This document shows, piece after piece, positions 47,531 through 59,579 of a DNA stretch of 64,000 bases (positions are counted from its first letter, which is position 1; every line of letters begins with the position of its first letter). Position numbers and translations under genes: made by a program. The notes below the pieces were generated by a model. The model saw only the letters and a program-made list of their open reading frames with translations. It was not told the origin of the DNA and ran no database searches. The stretch comes from Diplolepis rosae (Eukaryota; Arthropoda; Insecta; Hymenoptera; Diplolepididae): positions 310,001-374,000 of the forward strand of contig JAPYXD010000753.1 in the NCBI GenBank assembly GCA_030998225.1, given 5' to 3'.

Positions 47531-47589
47531 ATTTCCAAAACGTCTCTAAATTATTTTAGAAATATAAATAGCAAACTAATTTTTTCAAA

Positions 47590-48110
47590 AATCTATTAAT
47601 CATTCGTAAGATTTGCCAAAAGTGTTTGTAGGTTTTCTTAGTTTGCAGAAAAGTTTGAATGATAAGAGGAAAAAGTGTAAAAGCATTCTGAGTCTTTCAA
47701 AAGCACCTGTCGTTTTGCGATGTAGAAGGCAAAGAAAGATGAGGGTGGAAATAGAGAATAGAGAATTTTGAAGGACACGCTGCATGGATTCTCGGCGATT
47801 TTAGCGGCTGGCAAAAGGATTCGCCATATGGTCCTGGCAGGATGGGCTGCACGAGGCATTCGACTTTCGTGGGGAACGAGGCCCATTTATTTGGCGTGTG
47901 CTATATAATTAAGTTTGGAGATGGTCGGCTTCTCGGAGAACTTATTACCTCGGTCACTCAGCACTCTCTTTCTCTATCTTTATCTCTCGCTTTCTTTCTA
48001 CCTTTTAAATTTTAAAAGGCTTCCCTCAATTGGCTTTGGTATTTTTTATGAAATGGATGTGACGCAGTCTAAGGAAGAAGAGAATGAGAATATTCTCAAA
48101 GCTTAAAGAA
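47590..48110. promoter_or_regulatory. Unique GC-richer island, possible enhancer or promoter
   Basis: Non-repetitive DNA with CACCTG, CCATATGG, CCCATTTATTTGG and a TATATAATTAAG followed by a pyrimidine-rich run, all within 400 bp. Open frames on both strands match nothing known. Its uniqueness amid repeats suggests functional noncoding DNA. Not proven. Confidence 0.3.
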
Positions 48111-48185
48111 ATCCCAGGACAGTGAAAAAAATCAGTAAATTTAACAAAACAATTTAATAATCGATAAATAATAAATTACACTACA

Positions 48186-48404
48186 CTCTCTAAATCTGAA
48201 TCAGTCAAATTTTCACTGTTTGAATCAGTGATTTGCCTTTACACTGATTCATCAGTGAAAAAATATTTTTCACTGTTAAATCAGTTAATTTTCACTGATT
48301 CATCAGTGAAATTTGACTGATTTACAGTAACCTCTTTTTAGCTATTTGAATCAGTCAAATTTCACTGATAATCAGTAGATTTTGACTGATTCAAATTTAG
48401 AGAG
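48186..48404. mobile_element. CTCTCTAAATC MITE, copy 2
   Basis: 219 bp with inverted ends CTCTCTAAATCTGAATCAG and CTGATTCAAATTTAGAGAG, flanked by CA on both sides (48184-48185 and 48405-48406). It is very similar to the copy at 60760-60979. The interior has iterated CACTGATTCATCAGTG words, including the shared AACCTCTTTTTAGCTATTTG. Confidence 0.85.
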
Positions 48405-49000
48405 CAGTGAAATTGTTACTGATTATCAGTTATAAACCACTGAAAGAGAGTGCAGTTTTTACTAATTGGCAAAGCAGGTTTAACTGATCAACTTCAATTT
48501 GATTAACTGTTTTTTATTGAAATATCACTGATTGTTGTTAACATTTTAAATAATTTATAATAGTTACTCAGTTCTTGCTATTTTATTAGTGAAATCAAAC
48601 TGATTAAAATCTAGAGAATGAGTTGAAACAGTGACAGCTCAGAGTTTCTGTGGATTTAACAGATTTTTCAGTACAATTCACCGCTTTTTCGTAAACATAA
48701 CAGATTGTTCAATGAGTATTAGAAAGATGCCTCTTGTTTCACAAGAGTGAAAATTTCACTGATTATCAGTGGTTTTTTATTTAAAAAGTGAACTATTCAC
48801 TAAATTATCAGTAGATCTTAATCGTAAAATCAGCTTTAACTGCCTAATTTCTGTGCGTAGTCACTGTTTTTCAGCGAAATATCACTGATTGTACACGAAA
48901 TTTCTACTTAACTAAAAAGTAACTAATTTGCAACTATTTCATCAGTGAAACGTCATTGATTCAAATTTAAAGGGTAAGTAAAATTAGTGAAAGTATAAAG
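48405..49000. repeat. Degenerate ACTGAT-motif extension
   Basis: Words like ACTGATTATCAGT continue for about 600 bp beyond the intact MITE but are diverged. This suggests that the intact copy inserted into, or expanded beside, an older relative. Confidence 0.45.
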
Positions 49001-49229
49001 TATAAAATTTCTGTAAATTTAACAGATATTCACAGAAATGCCTCTTAAATTTACAGAACTAGGGATTTTTTACAAAATGTGAATTTAAGAGGCATGTCTG
49101 TAATACTTATTAAAAATTCTCTCATCTTTATATATAAGCGGTGAATTGTACTGAAATATGTATTAAATTTGCAGAAATGTTATGCTTTCACTATTTTAAT
49201 TTATGAACTCAGTAAATGTAAATGTTATT

Positions 49230-50530
49230 GATTAGTTACGGACTCGATCAAATGGAATTAATAAGGGACGCACAGTGTTTCGAAATGGTGTCGGATTCAT
49301 TCGGATTGAAATTGGAAGGGTTGAATAGATAAGGATGGTTTAATTAAGTATTTTTGATTGGTAACGGATTTCTTCGGATTAACTTCTATAAGGAAAAGCA
49401 AATTGAGATGGTTTGAAAAATAGCCTCGGATTAGTTTTGGATTCGATTGAATTTCGTTTCGAGTAGACGGACGGATTCAATTAGCTATAAAATTAATTGT
49501 GCCTCGGATTTTTTGTCGAATACATCAGGATTGACTTCCGATAGGTCACAAGGTAATGAAAATTTGAAGCATTGTGTGGGATAAGTTTCGCATCTAATAA
49601 CGACTGGATGCACGGATTCAGACCTATTGAATGAATTATGCTTCGCATTTGTATTGGATTTGTATCTCGAATTCGTTCGGATTAACTTCCGAAGGTAAAC
49701 GAGGATTATGAACATTTAATTGAGTGTGTCGGATCAGTTTCAGTTTCAATGACGATTGGACGTACGGATTCGGACGGATTGAATAAATTATGCCTTTGAT
49801 TAGTATTGAATTCGTATTAATTGAATTCCAACGGAGCGAAAGGATTGATCCTCTCATTAGGTTTGGGTTAGATCAAATTTACTTTCGAGTGTAAGTACGG
49901 ATTTGGACGGATTTGAAAAATTGTATCTTAGATTCGTATCAGATTTGTTCGGATTGGTATAGAAAGGAAGCACGGATAAATAAAATTAGAGAAAGTCAGT
50001 CGGATTGGTTTTGGATTGATTAATGAGTAGACGCACGGATTCAGACGGATTGAATGAATTGTGCTTGGATTGGTGTCGAATTCAATCCGACTCATTTCCT
50101 AAGACTAAGAGATTTGGATGGTTTAGAAAAATGATTCGGACTCAATCGAATTGGACTTTGAGTGTTTGGACGAATTCAGGCAAATTCAAACCTACAACAC
50201 TTGATTCTTAATTTAAATTTGAAAACTCTTTCAAAAGTACACCAAAGCTGAGAAAATCCGAGCGAATTATAGATATTTTGAGCCATTCCGAACCAATCCA
50301 AAAAACATTTTCAACCTTGTTCGATGCAAATCAGTTTGAATCAGAATAAATCCAAGGTTCGAATCATTGAAAACTTAGTTCGTATTCAACCAGAATGAAT
50401 CGGATTAAAGTCAAATAATTTGCATCAATCAAGATCCAAAACCTTTTTCGGACTAATTTTGAAACAAATTTAAGAATCTCTCGGATTCGCCCGGATTGAA
50501 TTCCTATCCGAAAATTTCGCCAAAGCATTT
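49230..50530. repeat. AATCCGA-motif repeat block, block 7, diverged
   Basis: TCGGATT, GACGGATTGAAT and ACGCACGGATTCAGACGG words recur in one main orientation, with periodic copies of the last word near 49610, 49765 and 50030. The right edge, TATCCGAAAATTTCGCCA (about 50506-50523), resembles the family terminus. Confidence 0.6.
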
Positions 50531-50689
50531 ATTATTTTTTTACAAGTTTTCAAAGGTGCCAAAAAAACCAATTTTTTCATTCATAATCCCTCTCTTTCCA
50601 AAAGTTAAAGTCCCTCTATAACTTCTCATAACAAATTCAAACTCCACCCTAAAAAATCCATCAATATCACCTCCGTTTAAACAAATTTC

Positions 50690-51260
50690 TCAAAATGGCC
50701 ACAAAGCTTCCGAGCCTGGAAACTTTCCAGTGACCCACTTTTTATTAAACTTCGTCCTTGCGTCAACTTAGTTTATCCTTGAGACCACAAGTCTCAAGAT
50801 TTAGTTGAATCTCAACATCCGCCGATTCGGAAACTCGTCGCTTTGCGACTACGATCTGTTGCATCTGCCACGTGCCCCCACATTATCGCATAATGTGTCA
50901 CTGTGCCACGGGGCAGAACCCTCTTACTTCCTCCACTCAGCGAATCGGCAACGTATGTGGCCACACGCACCTTCACGCGCTTACGCACTCTTTGTGTAAC
51001 ACTACTTTCCACAAATACATATGAACTAGAATCCTAGAATTTGGAAACTCGAATTGAATGGCGCAGCTGAATGCAGGTCGCGTATCACAGGGATACGTGG
51101 GGCACTTTTTTTTCCACACTCCCCCCCCCATGCCCTATCGACTCCTCCCTTCTCACCCTTCACCGCCCGCTTTTTCTCTAGGATATACCTCTTTTTCCCG
51201 TTATATCCTCCACCTCCAATCTTTCTTTTCAATATTCCAATTCACCTCTAATTCTATAGA
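50690..51260. promoter_or_regulatory. Unique GC-richer island with E-box
   Basis: Non-repetitive block with GCCACGTGCCC (CACGTG E-box), a small inverted repeat around TTGAGACCACAAGTCTCAAG, and C-rich tracts near 51120. Overlapping open frames on both strands lack any similarity I recognise. A regulatory role is possible. Confidence 0.3.
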
Positions 51261-51269
51261 AGATGCAAC

Positions 51270-51754
51270 TTGGGATGAATCTTGAAAAATATAGAATACT
51301 GTTAAAGTTGGAAAGGTTTTGAGTGTCGTAAGTATATTGGTTGGATGAGAGAAGAAAGGGGAGAAATAAGAGGACTGTAGACCCCCATAAGGCTTGGTAA
51401 AATATCCATTTGAGGAAGTTTTTAAGTTTTTAGGATGTTGGACTTTTTGAGGTGTCGCGATGAATCGTAGAAGTCGAAGTTTGATAAATTGTCTGTTTTT
51501 GGATGAATGGGGTGTTTTGGGACAGGGTTAAGAGGGATGATTTGTGGTCGTTGTGACGGAGGAGAAAAGCAATTTGCATTGCTATTGTTATGGTGGTTGG
51601 ATATTTGATGTTCTGGGAAACTGATATGCTGAGAATGAGATTTATATAGGACTTGGAAAAATGTGCTCCTTGGGAGAAAAAGATTTAGTTTACTTTATTT
51701 TGTAATTTGGCTGAAGTTTGTGACGTCTCGTGTGACGAATTTTTTTTGGTCATA
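51270..51754. other. Unique spacer, G-rich on + strand
   Basis: No gene or repeat recognised. Confidence 0.35.
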
Positions 51755-52140
51755 CACGGAAAAAATTTGTCGCTTAAAAAGTTATCGACTTTGTGTATAA
51801 TACTCGTGGATAGGTTAGAAAGTCGACTAAATATTATGAGCCTCCTTATTGAAGAATATGATAGATAATCGCTGAAAATGTAAAACGTAAATTCGAAAGT
51901 TTAAGTGACAGTCGCGGAAAATTTAAAACACCGTGGGTTTTATTTTCTCTAAACCAGGCATCGAAAGTCTAAGTGACAGTCGAAGAAAATTTTGAACAGT
52001 GTAAAAAGGAAAATATTATTTTCCTGCACTTATATAGTTAATTATTTTTCACTTTTACATTACCTATATAATCCTAATATGAACTTACCATTATATTTAA
52101 CACTGTACATTACAGAAACGCAATTTTTTATAAACACTTC

Positions 52141-52222
52141 GCAGCACCGAGAATCGAACGCTCGCACGCACGCACGCATCCTAACCTAATTCTAATCGCA
52201 CGCCTTAACCCGCATAGCCGAT
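52141..52222 (-). other. tRNA-like SINE head, minus strand
   Basis: On the - strand: TAAGGCGTGCGATTAGAATT, then TTAGGTTAGGATGCG, a GTGC microsatellite, and GCGTTCGATTCTCGG (B-box-like). It shares TTAGGTTAG plus ATGCG with the segment at 53308-53387. It cannot form a full cloverleaf. Confidence 0.4.
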
Positions 52223-52259
52223 ACATGTCATGGAGACTTGTGTAAAATATTTGGATCAC

Positions 52260-54176
52260 CCCAGGCGGAAAAATCGGTGTACTGCCAATCCTTACAACCG
52301 GCGCGGTACCGTTCCGGTTGTAACCCGTGAGTAATGCCAGTGCTGCCGATCAGCACTGTGCCAAGCGTTGGCACACCACTGGGGCGGCACTGGCTAAACA
52401 CTGGCGCAGTACTGCTTTTCAGTGCTGGCAAACAACCAACATTTGTGTATTGCCAAGCATCGGTGCAGCACTGAATCAGCACCGGCGCAGTACCAACATT
52501 CAATGTTGGCAAACAACCAACTTTTGAGTAATGCCAAGCGTCGGTGCAGCACCGGCGTGGTACCGCTTTTCAGTATTGGCGATCAACCAATATCTCGTAA
52601 AGTCAAGTATCGGCGCAGCACTGGATCAGCACCGGCGCAGTGCCACCGTTCAGTGTTAACAAACAACCAACTTTTGAGTAATGCCAAGCCTTTCTATCGC
52701 CTATCATTGCCGACAAAAAAAATGCTATGAGCAGTACTCTAAAAAAAATCAATTACATTCTACACATTCGATTGTGTGCCCGCATTGGTGTGATGGTAAG
52801 TAAAATTTCGCTGATCGAAAAACATTTTTATTGAAGTAAACCAAAGTTTATTGCTTGTATTAGTTAAACTTTCCATCGATTGGTTTTATGATTGTACCAA
52901 AGTATGCTGCGGTTCCAAAGTTTCATCATATTTTTGAAATTGAAAAAACTCCAAATTTTCAGATTCTGAACATACGTTGATTTTACTCTTGAAAACAAAA
53001 ATTAAAGGAATCATAACCTGTATAAATTATCACTAATATACAATAATAAAAGTTAATAATTCTAAAATGCATATAAATCTGTTTATTATGTAATGTTCTT
53101 TAATTCAAAAATTTGATCGCTTTCTTTCAAAAATATTTTATTTTATAGAAAATCGGTTTGATAATTAAAAATCTTAAAAATTTTAATCAGAATCATAAAT
53201 TGGGATAAAATCTAAAAATTCCCGATTACACGGGGCCGATCCACTACTTACACGGCCCTGCAGTAGTTGAAGGTTATAAGCGCTATTTTCTTTCTTGTAT
53301 TCCAGGCGTGCGCAGCCGAGAGGCTTAGTCGTTAGGTTAGTAATGCGTTAATTGTAAGTAGAGAGGGTTCGAACCCGCAGCGTTAGGAATAATTTTTAAT
53401 ACTACCTATACGAGCGTTTGTGTAGTGTAGAGGGGGGAATGTGTGTTTCTAGGTAAGTTTGTATATAAAAATAGTAAGTTTAGAGTCTGCTTGAAAGTAA
53501 ATAAAGTTTTGAAATGTACTAAAATATTCATCGATTCAATTACTGTTCTTATTTGATTTACCTATGTTCCTGCAGTTCACTTAACTTCAAAAATTACACT
53601 GGGGACTTTACGAACTACGGAAAGTAAGTTAAAAAGTAGTCAAACCTACTGAGATTTTTTTTCTGTGTACGTGTAACGAAAAAGTATTGTCAATTTACTC
53701 AGAAAAAATTTTCTAGCTTGAAAACAGATTTTTTACTGTGAAAACAGTAAACTTAACCTTCCAAGCGAATATCCCTCCGTTGCCGTTAAAAACGGTAAAT
53801 ATTAGAGTCTTAACTCGAACTTTCCCTGTACATTTTATCTAAGTACAATACAGATTGTACTAAAAGACAACTTCCAGCCGAGTGACATTTTGTACTAGTG
53901 CCAGCACCGCACCAGCACTGAAGGCCAGCGCTAGCGCAGTACCGCTGGTCAGCAATATGCCGTTGTTAACTATCGGAGTTCCGCCAGCACCACGCCAGCA
54001 CTGAAGGTCAGCGCTAACGCAGCACTGCTGGTCAGCACTATGCCGGTGTTACCTTTCGAAGCTTTGCCAGCACCGCGACAGACTTCATGAGGATCTACTG
54101 CCACCACTATGCCAGCGCTGGAAGTCCGCTGGCAGTGCTGGCGCGGTGCTGCGCCGGTTGTAAATTTCCGCCTGGG
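52260..54176. mobile_element. GC-rich foldback element with CCAGCACTGG-type repeats
   Basis: Ends CCCAGGCGGAAA and TTTCCGCCTGGG are inverted, followed at both sides by ACAACCGGCGC and its inverse. The left arm (about 52330-52690) has four to five tandem units of roughly 75-84 bp with AACAACCAACTTTTGAGTAA. The right arm (about 53890-54160) has units of about 83 bp with CCAGCACTGAAGG. The two arms are complementary in motif (CAGTGCTGGC against GCCAGCACTG), so the element can fold. The low-GC centre contains a tRNA-like segment. Confidence 0.65.
53308..53387 (+). other. tRNA-like SINE head, plus strand
   Basis: TAGTCGTTAGGTTAGTAATG resembles an A-box, and GAGGGTTCGAACCCGC, 40 bp downstream, contains a perfect B-box core GGTTCGAACCC. 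The stems do not pair well enough for a real tRNA. Its AT-rich downstream body may be SINE-derived. Confidence 0.45.
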
Positions 54177-55049
54177 ACATTCAGAGTTTGAAGGCAAATC
54201 TAAAATAATAGATAAATTTCAAATTTGACGTAATACACTTTATCAAGGTAAACATATACTTACTCGGAACTAATTCTTCAATGTACGCTTCAATCCAGAT
54301 TCAAACGAAACCATACGACACGTAATCTCAAAATCTAACCAAAATTATTACAAAAACATAAAGCTGAGCTGCATTGTCTGCTGTGCGATGCTACGAATTA
54401 CGTTTCTGCGCATCGCTTTTTGCGACTGTCGAAGAAATTTTAGAAGACGGCATATAAAATCTGATGGACTTTAGAATACAATTTACAAAACTATTTGTTT
54501 GAATTACTTTAATTTCAAATTATTCGATAGTCTTTTAAAATCTATGACAAATGAATCCAAAGATTATGAAACTTTTCATTACTTCTTAGAAAAGATCAGT
54601 TAGTGTTTAAAATACTTTTATAATAGTAAATACGCGACTTTTTTTCTTCGACCTGGTTTTCTAAAAGTTATTCGACTTTTTTCTACTATTTCCTAAAAGT
54701 CATTGAAACCTTACAAGACTTTCTCCGATTTTACTTTCTGTCCACGACTCTTCGAATAGTCTGTTAAATTTTAAGCGACAAATTTTTTCCGTGGATGATC
54801 TTCAAAACAATCAAAAATATGCAGAATAGTGATTTTAGACAAAAAAAACATTTTTTAATGCAAAAAAAAATTTTGAAGTTTGCTCGGTCTTGTGCTCTTT
54901 GCATACATTTAAGTTTATTTCTTATAATTTGATACTGAAGCTCAAACCAATTTTATAATAATATTACAGATGATGTGAATTACACATTTTCTCAAAGTCA
55001 CTGAATTTCTTTTTGAATTTAAGTGAAACAGGAAATTCAATTTACTTAA

Positions 55050-55755
55050 GGAGCTATGCCAGTGTGAGAGCTTGAAATTTAAGTGATTTTTGGGAATTTT
55101 TTTAAAGAAAACTATTAAACTAAATATTTCTGAAAATTAACAATGTATTTAGCTATATTTGATGAATATTACATTTAATTTTTATTAAAAAATATTGAAA
55201 ATTAAGCGAGTTATGCGCTGTCTTCGGAAACGCGAAAAAAAAAGTTCCCCCACTGCGGCCACGATCCCGGTTGTAACTGAAATGGAAAAAAAGGCATAAA
55301 ACTTGAAGGTATTTTCTATACAGTGAACTAGGATTTTTGAAAAATTCCAAAATCGAACAAAATGGCGTCAATATGAAAAAAACAGTCTATTTTTTGATTA
55401 AAAAATGGTCGGTTTTTTATCTGCTAAAATTTCAATTTTCATCCGATTAAAAATATCCTAGTTCACTGTATGGCAAATATAGTCAAAAGTAGTCAGTTAA
55501 AATTTCAAGTCAATCGGATAATTAGTCTTCGAGTTAGAATGGCCGCAAATTGGAAAAATCTCATTTTGAGAAAAACGCGTTTAAAGATTTACCTATCGAT
55601 TTTACGCTAGCGAGCGGTTCCTCTTTGAAAGACTGCCATTCAAAAAATATTACAGATACGACTTTGAAATTTTCACAAAATTTTCTTAAAAGTGCAAACT
55701 GTCGAATAAGCCAAAAAAAATCAATTGTTTGAAAGTGTCACACTGGTATAGCCCC
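55050..55755. mobile_element. TTAA-flanked MITE, 706 bp
   Basis: The ends GGAGCTATGCCAGTGTGA and TCACACTGGTATAGCCCC are inverted, with TTAA at 55046-55049 and 55756-55759. Inner inverted segments around AAAATCCTAGTTCACTGTA-like words (near 55320 and 55445) also pair. Its ends differ from the GGTAGTACG family, so this is a second TTAA family. No coding capacity. Confidence 0.75.
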
Positions 55756-55769
55756 TTAAGGCTCTATCA

Positions 55770-56029
55770 GCCTTAAGGAACACATTCTCATCATGACGCT
55801 CGCGCTTCGCGCTCGATTTTCTGTATACATTTCAGTAACTTTTTAATAAATTACATGGTTAAAATAATTTATTTTCTTCCAAATCTCTCAAAAAGAAAAA
55901 AAAAACCGTAGACTTTATTTAAGGAAACGATTTTGCAGAACAACGCTTATTTCGTATCTCACATATTTCGGTGAAAAAAATCGAATTTTTTTAATATTAA
56001 AAATCAAAACATAAAATATATATCCTGTC
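55770..56029. other. Short palindrome-bearing spacer
   Basis: Contains GACGCTCGCGCTTCGCGCTC, a GC-rich palindrome-like word, near 55796. Otherwise AT-rich. Confidence 0.35.
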
Positions 56030-57204
56030 CCGAAATGTCTTAATGAGAATTTGAAGACCTTATTTAGGCAAACAATTTTCCATCTAAACGTTTTCTTTGC
56101 ATCTCACATATTTTGTCTAAAAAATTGAATTTTTGAATTTTAATCGTATTTTTTGGAATTGAAACGAAAAATATATGTTTTATCAGAAATTGCGTAAGTC
56201 AAAATTTGTAGATCTTTTTGAAACGAACAACTTTGTATTCTTACGTTTTTTTCGTATTTCACATATTATTGTTAAAAAATTGAATTTTGGATTTTCAATA
56301 GTTTTTTTTTAAATATAAAAAGAAAAATATGCATCTTATGAAAAAATGGTACAATTCAAATTAGTAGGTCTTTATGTAGAAAATAATATTGTATCATAAC
56401 GTTTTTTCGTATCTCTTATAATTTAACTGGAAAATGGAATTTTGATATTGACTTTTTTCGAATTTGAATATGATGTAACATTTCTAATTTTGATTAAATC
56501 AAAAAATGTTATCAGGATAATTTGTAGAGATTTTTGAGCACTATCAAAAACCAGTATTGAAATTTTTGATTTTTTTAAAAAGTTATTTTTAAAAACACAA
56601 AAGTAGTGCTCAATCCCTCAATTCTGATTGGATGTGGTTAGTTAACGAACTTGTCCTTACTTTTTCGGCTCCGATAAAGTGTATCAAAGCTCAATTCAAT
56701 CTGATAATTCTTTCGAGAGTTATGCCGCACACGACCTACTACAGACAGACAGACAGACACTTTCGTAAAAACCATTTTTTCTGACTCAGGGGGTCTCAAA
56801 ACGTAAAGATTTGATGAAAATTTCGAAAGTCATTTTTCACATAAAACCAATACCTTCTCATCCATGATGAGAATGTAAAAATATATAAATTGAAAATTAA
56901 GTTTGCTGAGCGAAACCAAGATTAGCAAAGTTTGACTATGTGACTGCAATCAAAAACCAGAGTCCATATATATGTCTCTTTTTTAGTTTGCGAGATAATT
57001 TGACGAGTTGGTCAATAAATGGCTTGCTTTGGTCAAACTCCAATTTTTTTGTTTCTTTTGCAATAAAAAATGTTCTTTTTGTCAAAAATCACTATTTTGC
57101 CAATTATTGATTGTTTTGAAGATTATACGATGAAAAAAAAAATTTGTCACACGAGACGTCACAAACTTCATCTCAATTATTTTGTAGATTTTAGGTTGTT
57201 TTCA

Positions 57205-57865
57205 TCCACGAAAATTAGACCTCAGGCAAAAATAGATAATTTTGTTTTCAAGAATAGCAATATTATTATTGAAGGGCTATTTTGAAAGAGAAGATTATTT
57301 AACTTGAAAAAAATTTGAAAGACAGAAAAATAATTTCATTAATAAATTTTATTTTTGACCCAACTTTTTTTCTTATCGCTTCTTACCAATGTTAAAAAAA
57401 TGATGTCATTTTAATAAATCATGAATCATTTTTTCAGAGATAAAATTTCCCACAACTTCACCGTTTCTGATTTTTAAAACTAAATTCTTTAATGGCTGAA
57501 ACTATTAAAAAACATTTTCCAAAACGAAATTTTTATAAACAAATTGCTGAATTTGATAGTAATTTATTCATTTTCAAAAATTGGAAATGGTTAAGTTATA
57601 GGGAATCTTTTTCTTGAAAAATAGATTTGTAATTTATTAAAATCGCATAATTTTTTAAAATTTGGTAAGAAGCGATAAGAAAAAAAGTTGGGGCAAAAAT
57701 AAAATTTATTAATAAAATTATTTTTCTGTATTTCAAACTTTTTTCATGCAAATTAATTTTTTCTCTTCAAAAATAGCCCTTCAATAATAATATTGCTATT
57801 CTTGAAAGTAAAATTATCTATTTTTGCCTGAGGTCTAATTTTCATGGATTAACTACCTCAAGGGG
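57205..57865. mobile_element. TTAA-type element, copy 2, decayed
   Basis: Contains CACGAAAATTAGACCTCAGG near the left end and its inverse near the right end, as in the copies at 6836 and 58408. The termini and the TTAA flanks are lost or mutated. Confidence 0.6.
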
Positions 57866-58407
57866 GGATCGCAAATTGGAAGCATGGAAATTTAGCAGAT
57901 TTTTAAGAAGTTTTTTTACACTATAATAATTATTCAATCTTTTTGAAACTTGGAGGCTTATTACATTCTCATCATATGAGAAGGTTTTATGTGAAAAATC
58001 ACTTTCGGAATTTTCATCAAATCTTTACGTTTTGAGACCCTCTGAGTCAGAAAAAACAGTTTTTACCAAAATTGTTAAAATAGGAGCTTTTTTTGTTTTT
58101 GAAAAAAACTTTATGACGTGGACAATTTTTCACCACTTTTTGACACCCCCCGCTTGGCCCACGTGGACATATTTTATAAAAAAAATAGATATTTTCATAT
58201 ATTTTTCGCAGATTTAAGGGAACGTGTGTACACGTGGAATTTAGCCCGACCCCCCCGGCCCCCCTCGTGGACTAGCGTAGAATCCCCCCCCCCATTTTTC
58301 ACGTGGTATATGGATGGTCCCTTTCTGATAGTTCTCACAAATCTTTACTAATTATCCTAATACAATTTTTCGATTCAACTAAAATTGGGAACGTTATAGT
58401 ATGTTAA

Positions 58408-59071
58408 GGTAGTACGATCACGAAAATTAGACCTCAGGCAAAAATAGATAATTTTGCTTTCAAGAATAGCAATATTATTATTGAGGGGCTAATTTGAAAG
58501 AGAAAAGATTATTTTTTATGAAAAAAATTTGAAACACAAAAAAAATAATGTTATTAATAAATTTTATTTTTGCCCAAACTTATTTTCGTATCGCTTCGAG
58601 CCAAATTTTTAAAAATGATGCGATTCTAATAAATCACGGTTCATTTTTTTAGAAAAAAGATTCTCTACAACTTGACCGTTTCCTATTTTTGAAATTGAAT
58701 TAATTATTATCAAATACAGCAATTTGTTTATAAAAATTTTGTTTTGAAAAATTGTTTTTTTATAATTTCAGCCATTAAACAATTCATTTTCAAAAATCGG
58801 TAACGGTCAAGTTGTAGAGAATCTTTTTCCTAAAAAAATGAACCGTGATTTATTATAATCGCATCATTTTTAAAAATTTGGCTCGAAGCGATAAGAAAAT
58901 AAGTTTGGGCAAAAATAAAATTTATTAATAAAATTATTTTTGTGTTTCAAATTTTTTTCATGAAAAATAATCTTTTCTCTTTCAAATTAGCCCTTCAATA
59001 ATAATATTGCTATTCTTGAAAGCAAAATTATCTATTTTTGCCTGAGGTCTAATTTCCGTGATCGTACTACC
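58408..59071. mobile_element. TTAA-type element, copy 3, intact ends
   Basis: Starts GGTAGTACGATCACG and ends CGTGATCGTACTACC, with TTAA at 58404-58407 and 59072-59075. It is 664 bp, highly similar to the copy at 6836-7433, with long complementary arms around a loop near 58740. It inserted into the right arm of a larger inverted repeat. Confidence 0.85.
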
Positions 59072-59579
59072 TTAAAACTTGAAAAAACTCAATATCTAAA
59101 TTCCATTTTCCTGTTAAATTATACGAAATACGGAAAAAAAGTTAGGAAAAAAATTGCTTACTACATAAAGATTTATAAGTTTGAACAGCAACATTTTTTC
59201 ATAAGGTGTATATTTTTCTTTTTAATTTAAAAAGATACTATTGAAAATCCAAAATTCAATTTCTTAACAATAATATGCGAAATACGAAAAAAACGTAAGT
59301 TTGTAAAATTGTTTGTTTCAATATGATCTACAAATTTTGGTTGACATAGTTTCTGATAAAACTTATATTTTTCATTTTAATTTCCAAAAATACACGAATA
59401 AAATTCGAAAATTCCATTATTTAAACAAAATATGTGACATGGGAAAAAAACGTTGAGATGAAAAATTATTTGCTCAAATGAGGTCTACAAATTCTCATAA
59501 ACAAATTTAATGAACAAATTAGCGAATAGTCTTATTGTTGGTAAAAACAATTTGCTTTTTGCTGAAAGTGCTTCATATT

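Larger units (their letters stand above)
51755..54794. mobile_element. Composite 3.0 kb inverted-repeat element
   Basis: The ends CACGGAAAAAATTTGTCGCT and AGCGACAAATTTTTTCCGTG are exact inverted copies, continuing a few bases further. Subterminal words built on GACAGTCGAAGAAAATTT and TCGACTTTT recur at both ends. The interior holds a GC-rich foldback (52260-54176) and two tRNA-like segments. No transposase is present and no target duplication is evident. Confidence 0.55.
56030..59500. repeat. Large nested inverted repeat
   Basis: The left arm (about 56030-56880) recurs inverted in pieces at 57960-58060 and 59080-59500. Examples are the block with CTGACTCAGGGGGTCTCAAA, inverted near 58030, and the block with TTTCGTATTTCACATATT, inverted near 59270. 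The right arm is split by the TTAA element at 58408-59071 and by a C-rich insertion near 58090-58340. A decayed sister of that element occupies the centre. A GACA microsatellite lies near 56740. The parent element is unidentified. Confidence 0.6.

Noticed and set aside
52422..52730. 102-codon frame with internally repeated peptide
   Set aside because: The peptide repetition comes from the 75-84 bp DNA units of the foldback arm. Neighbouring frames are equally open.
53308..53387. Working tRNA gene on the + strand
   Set aside because: A- and B-box-like words are present, but the T-stem beyond two base pairs and the acceptor stem do not form.
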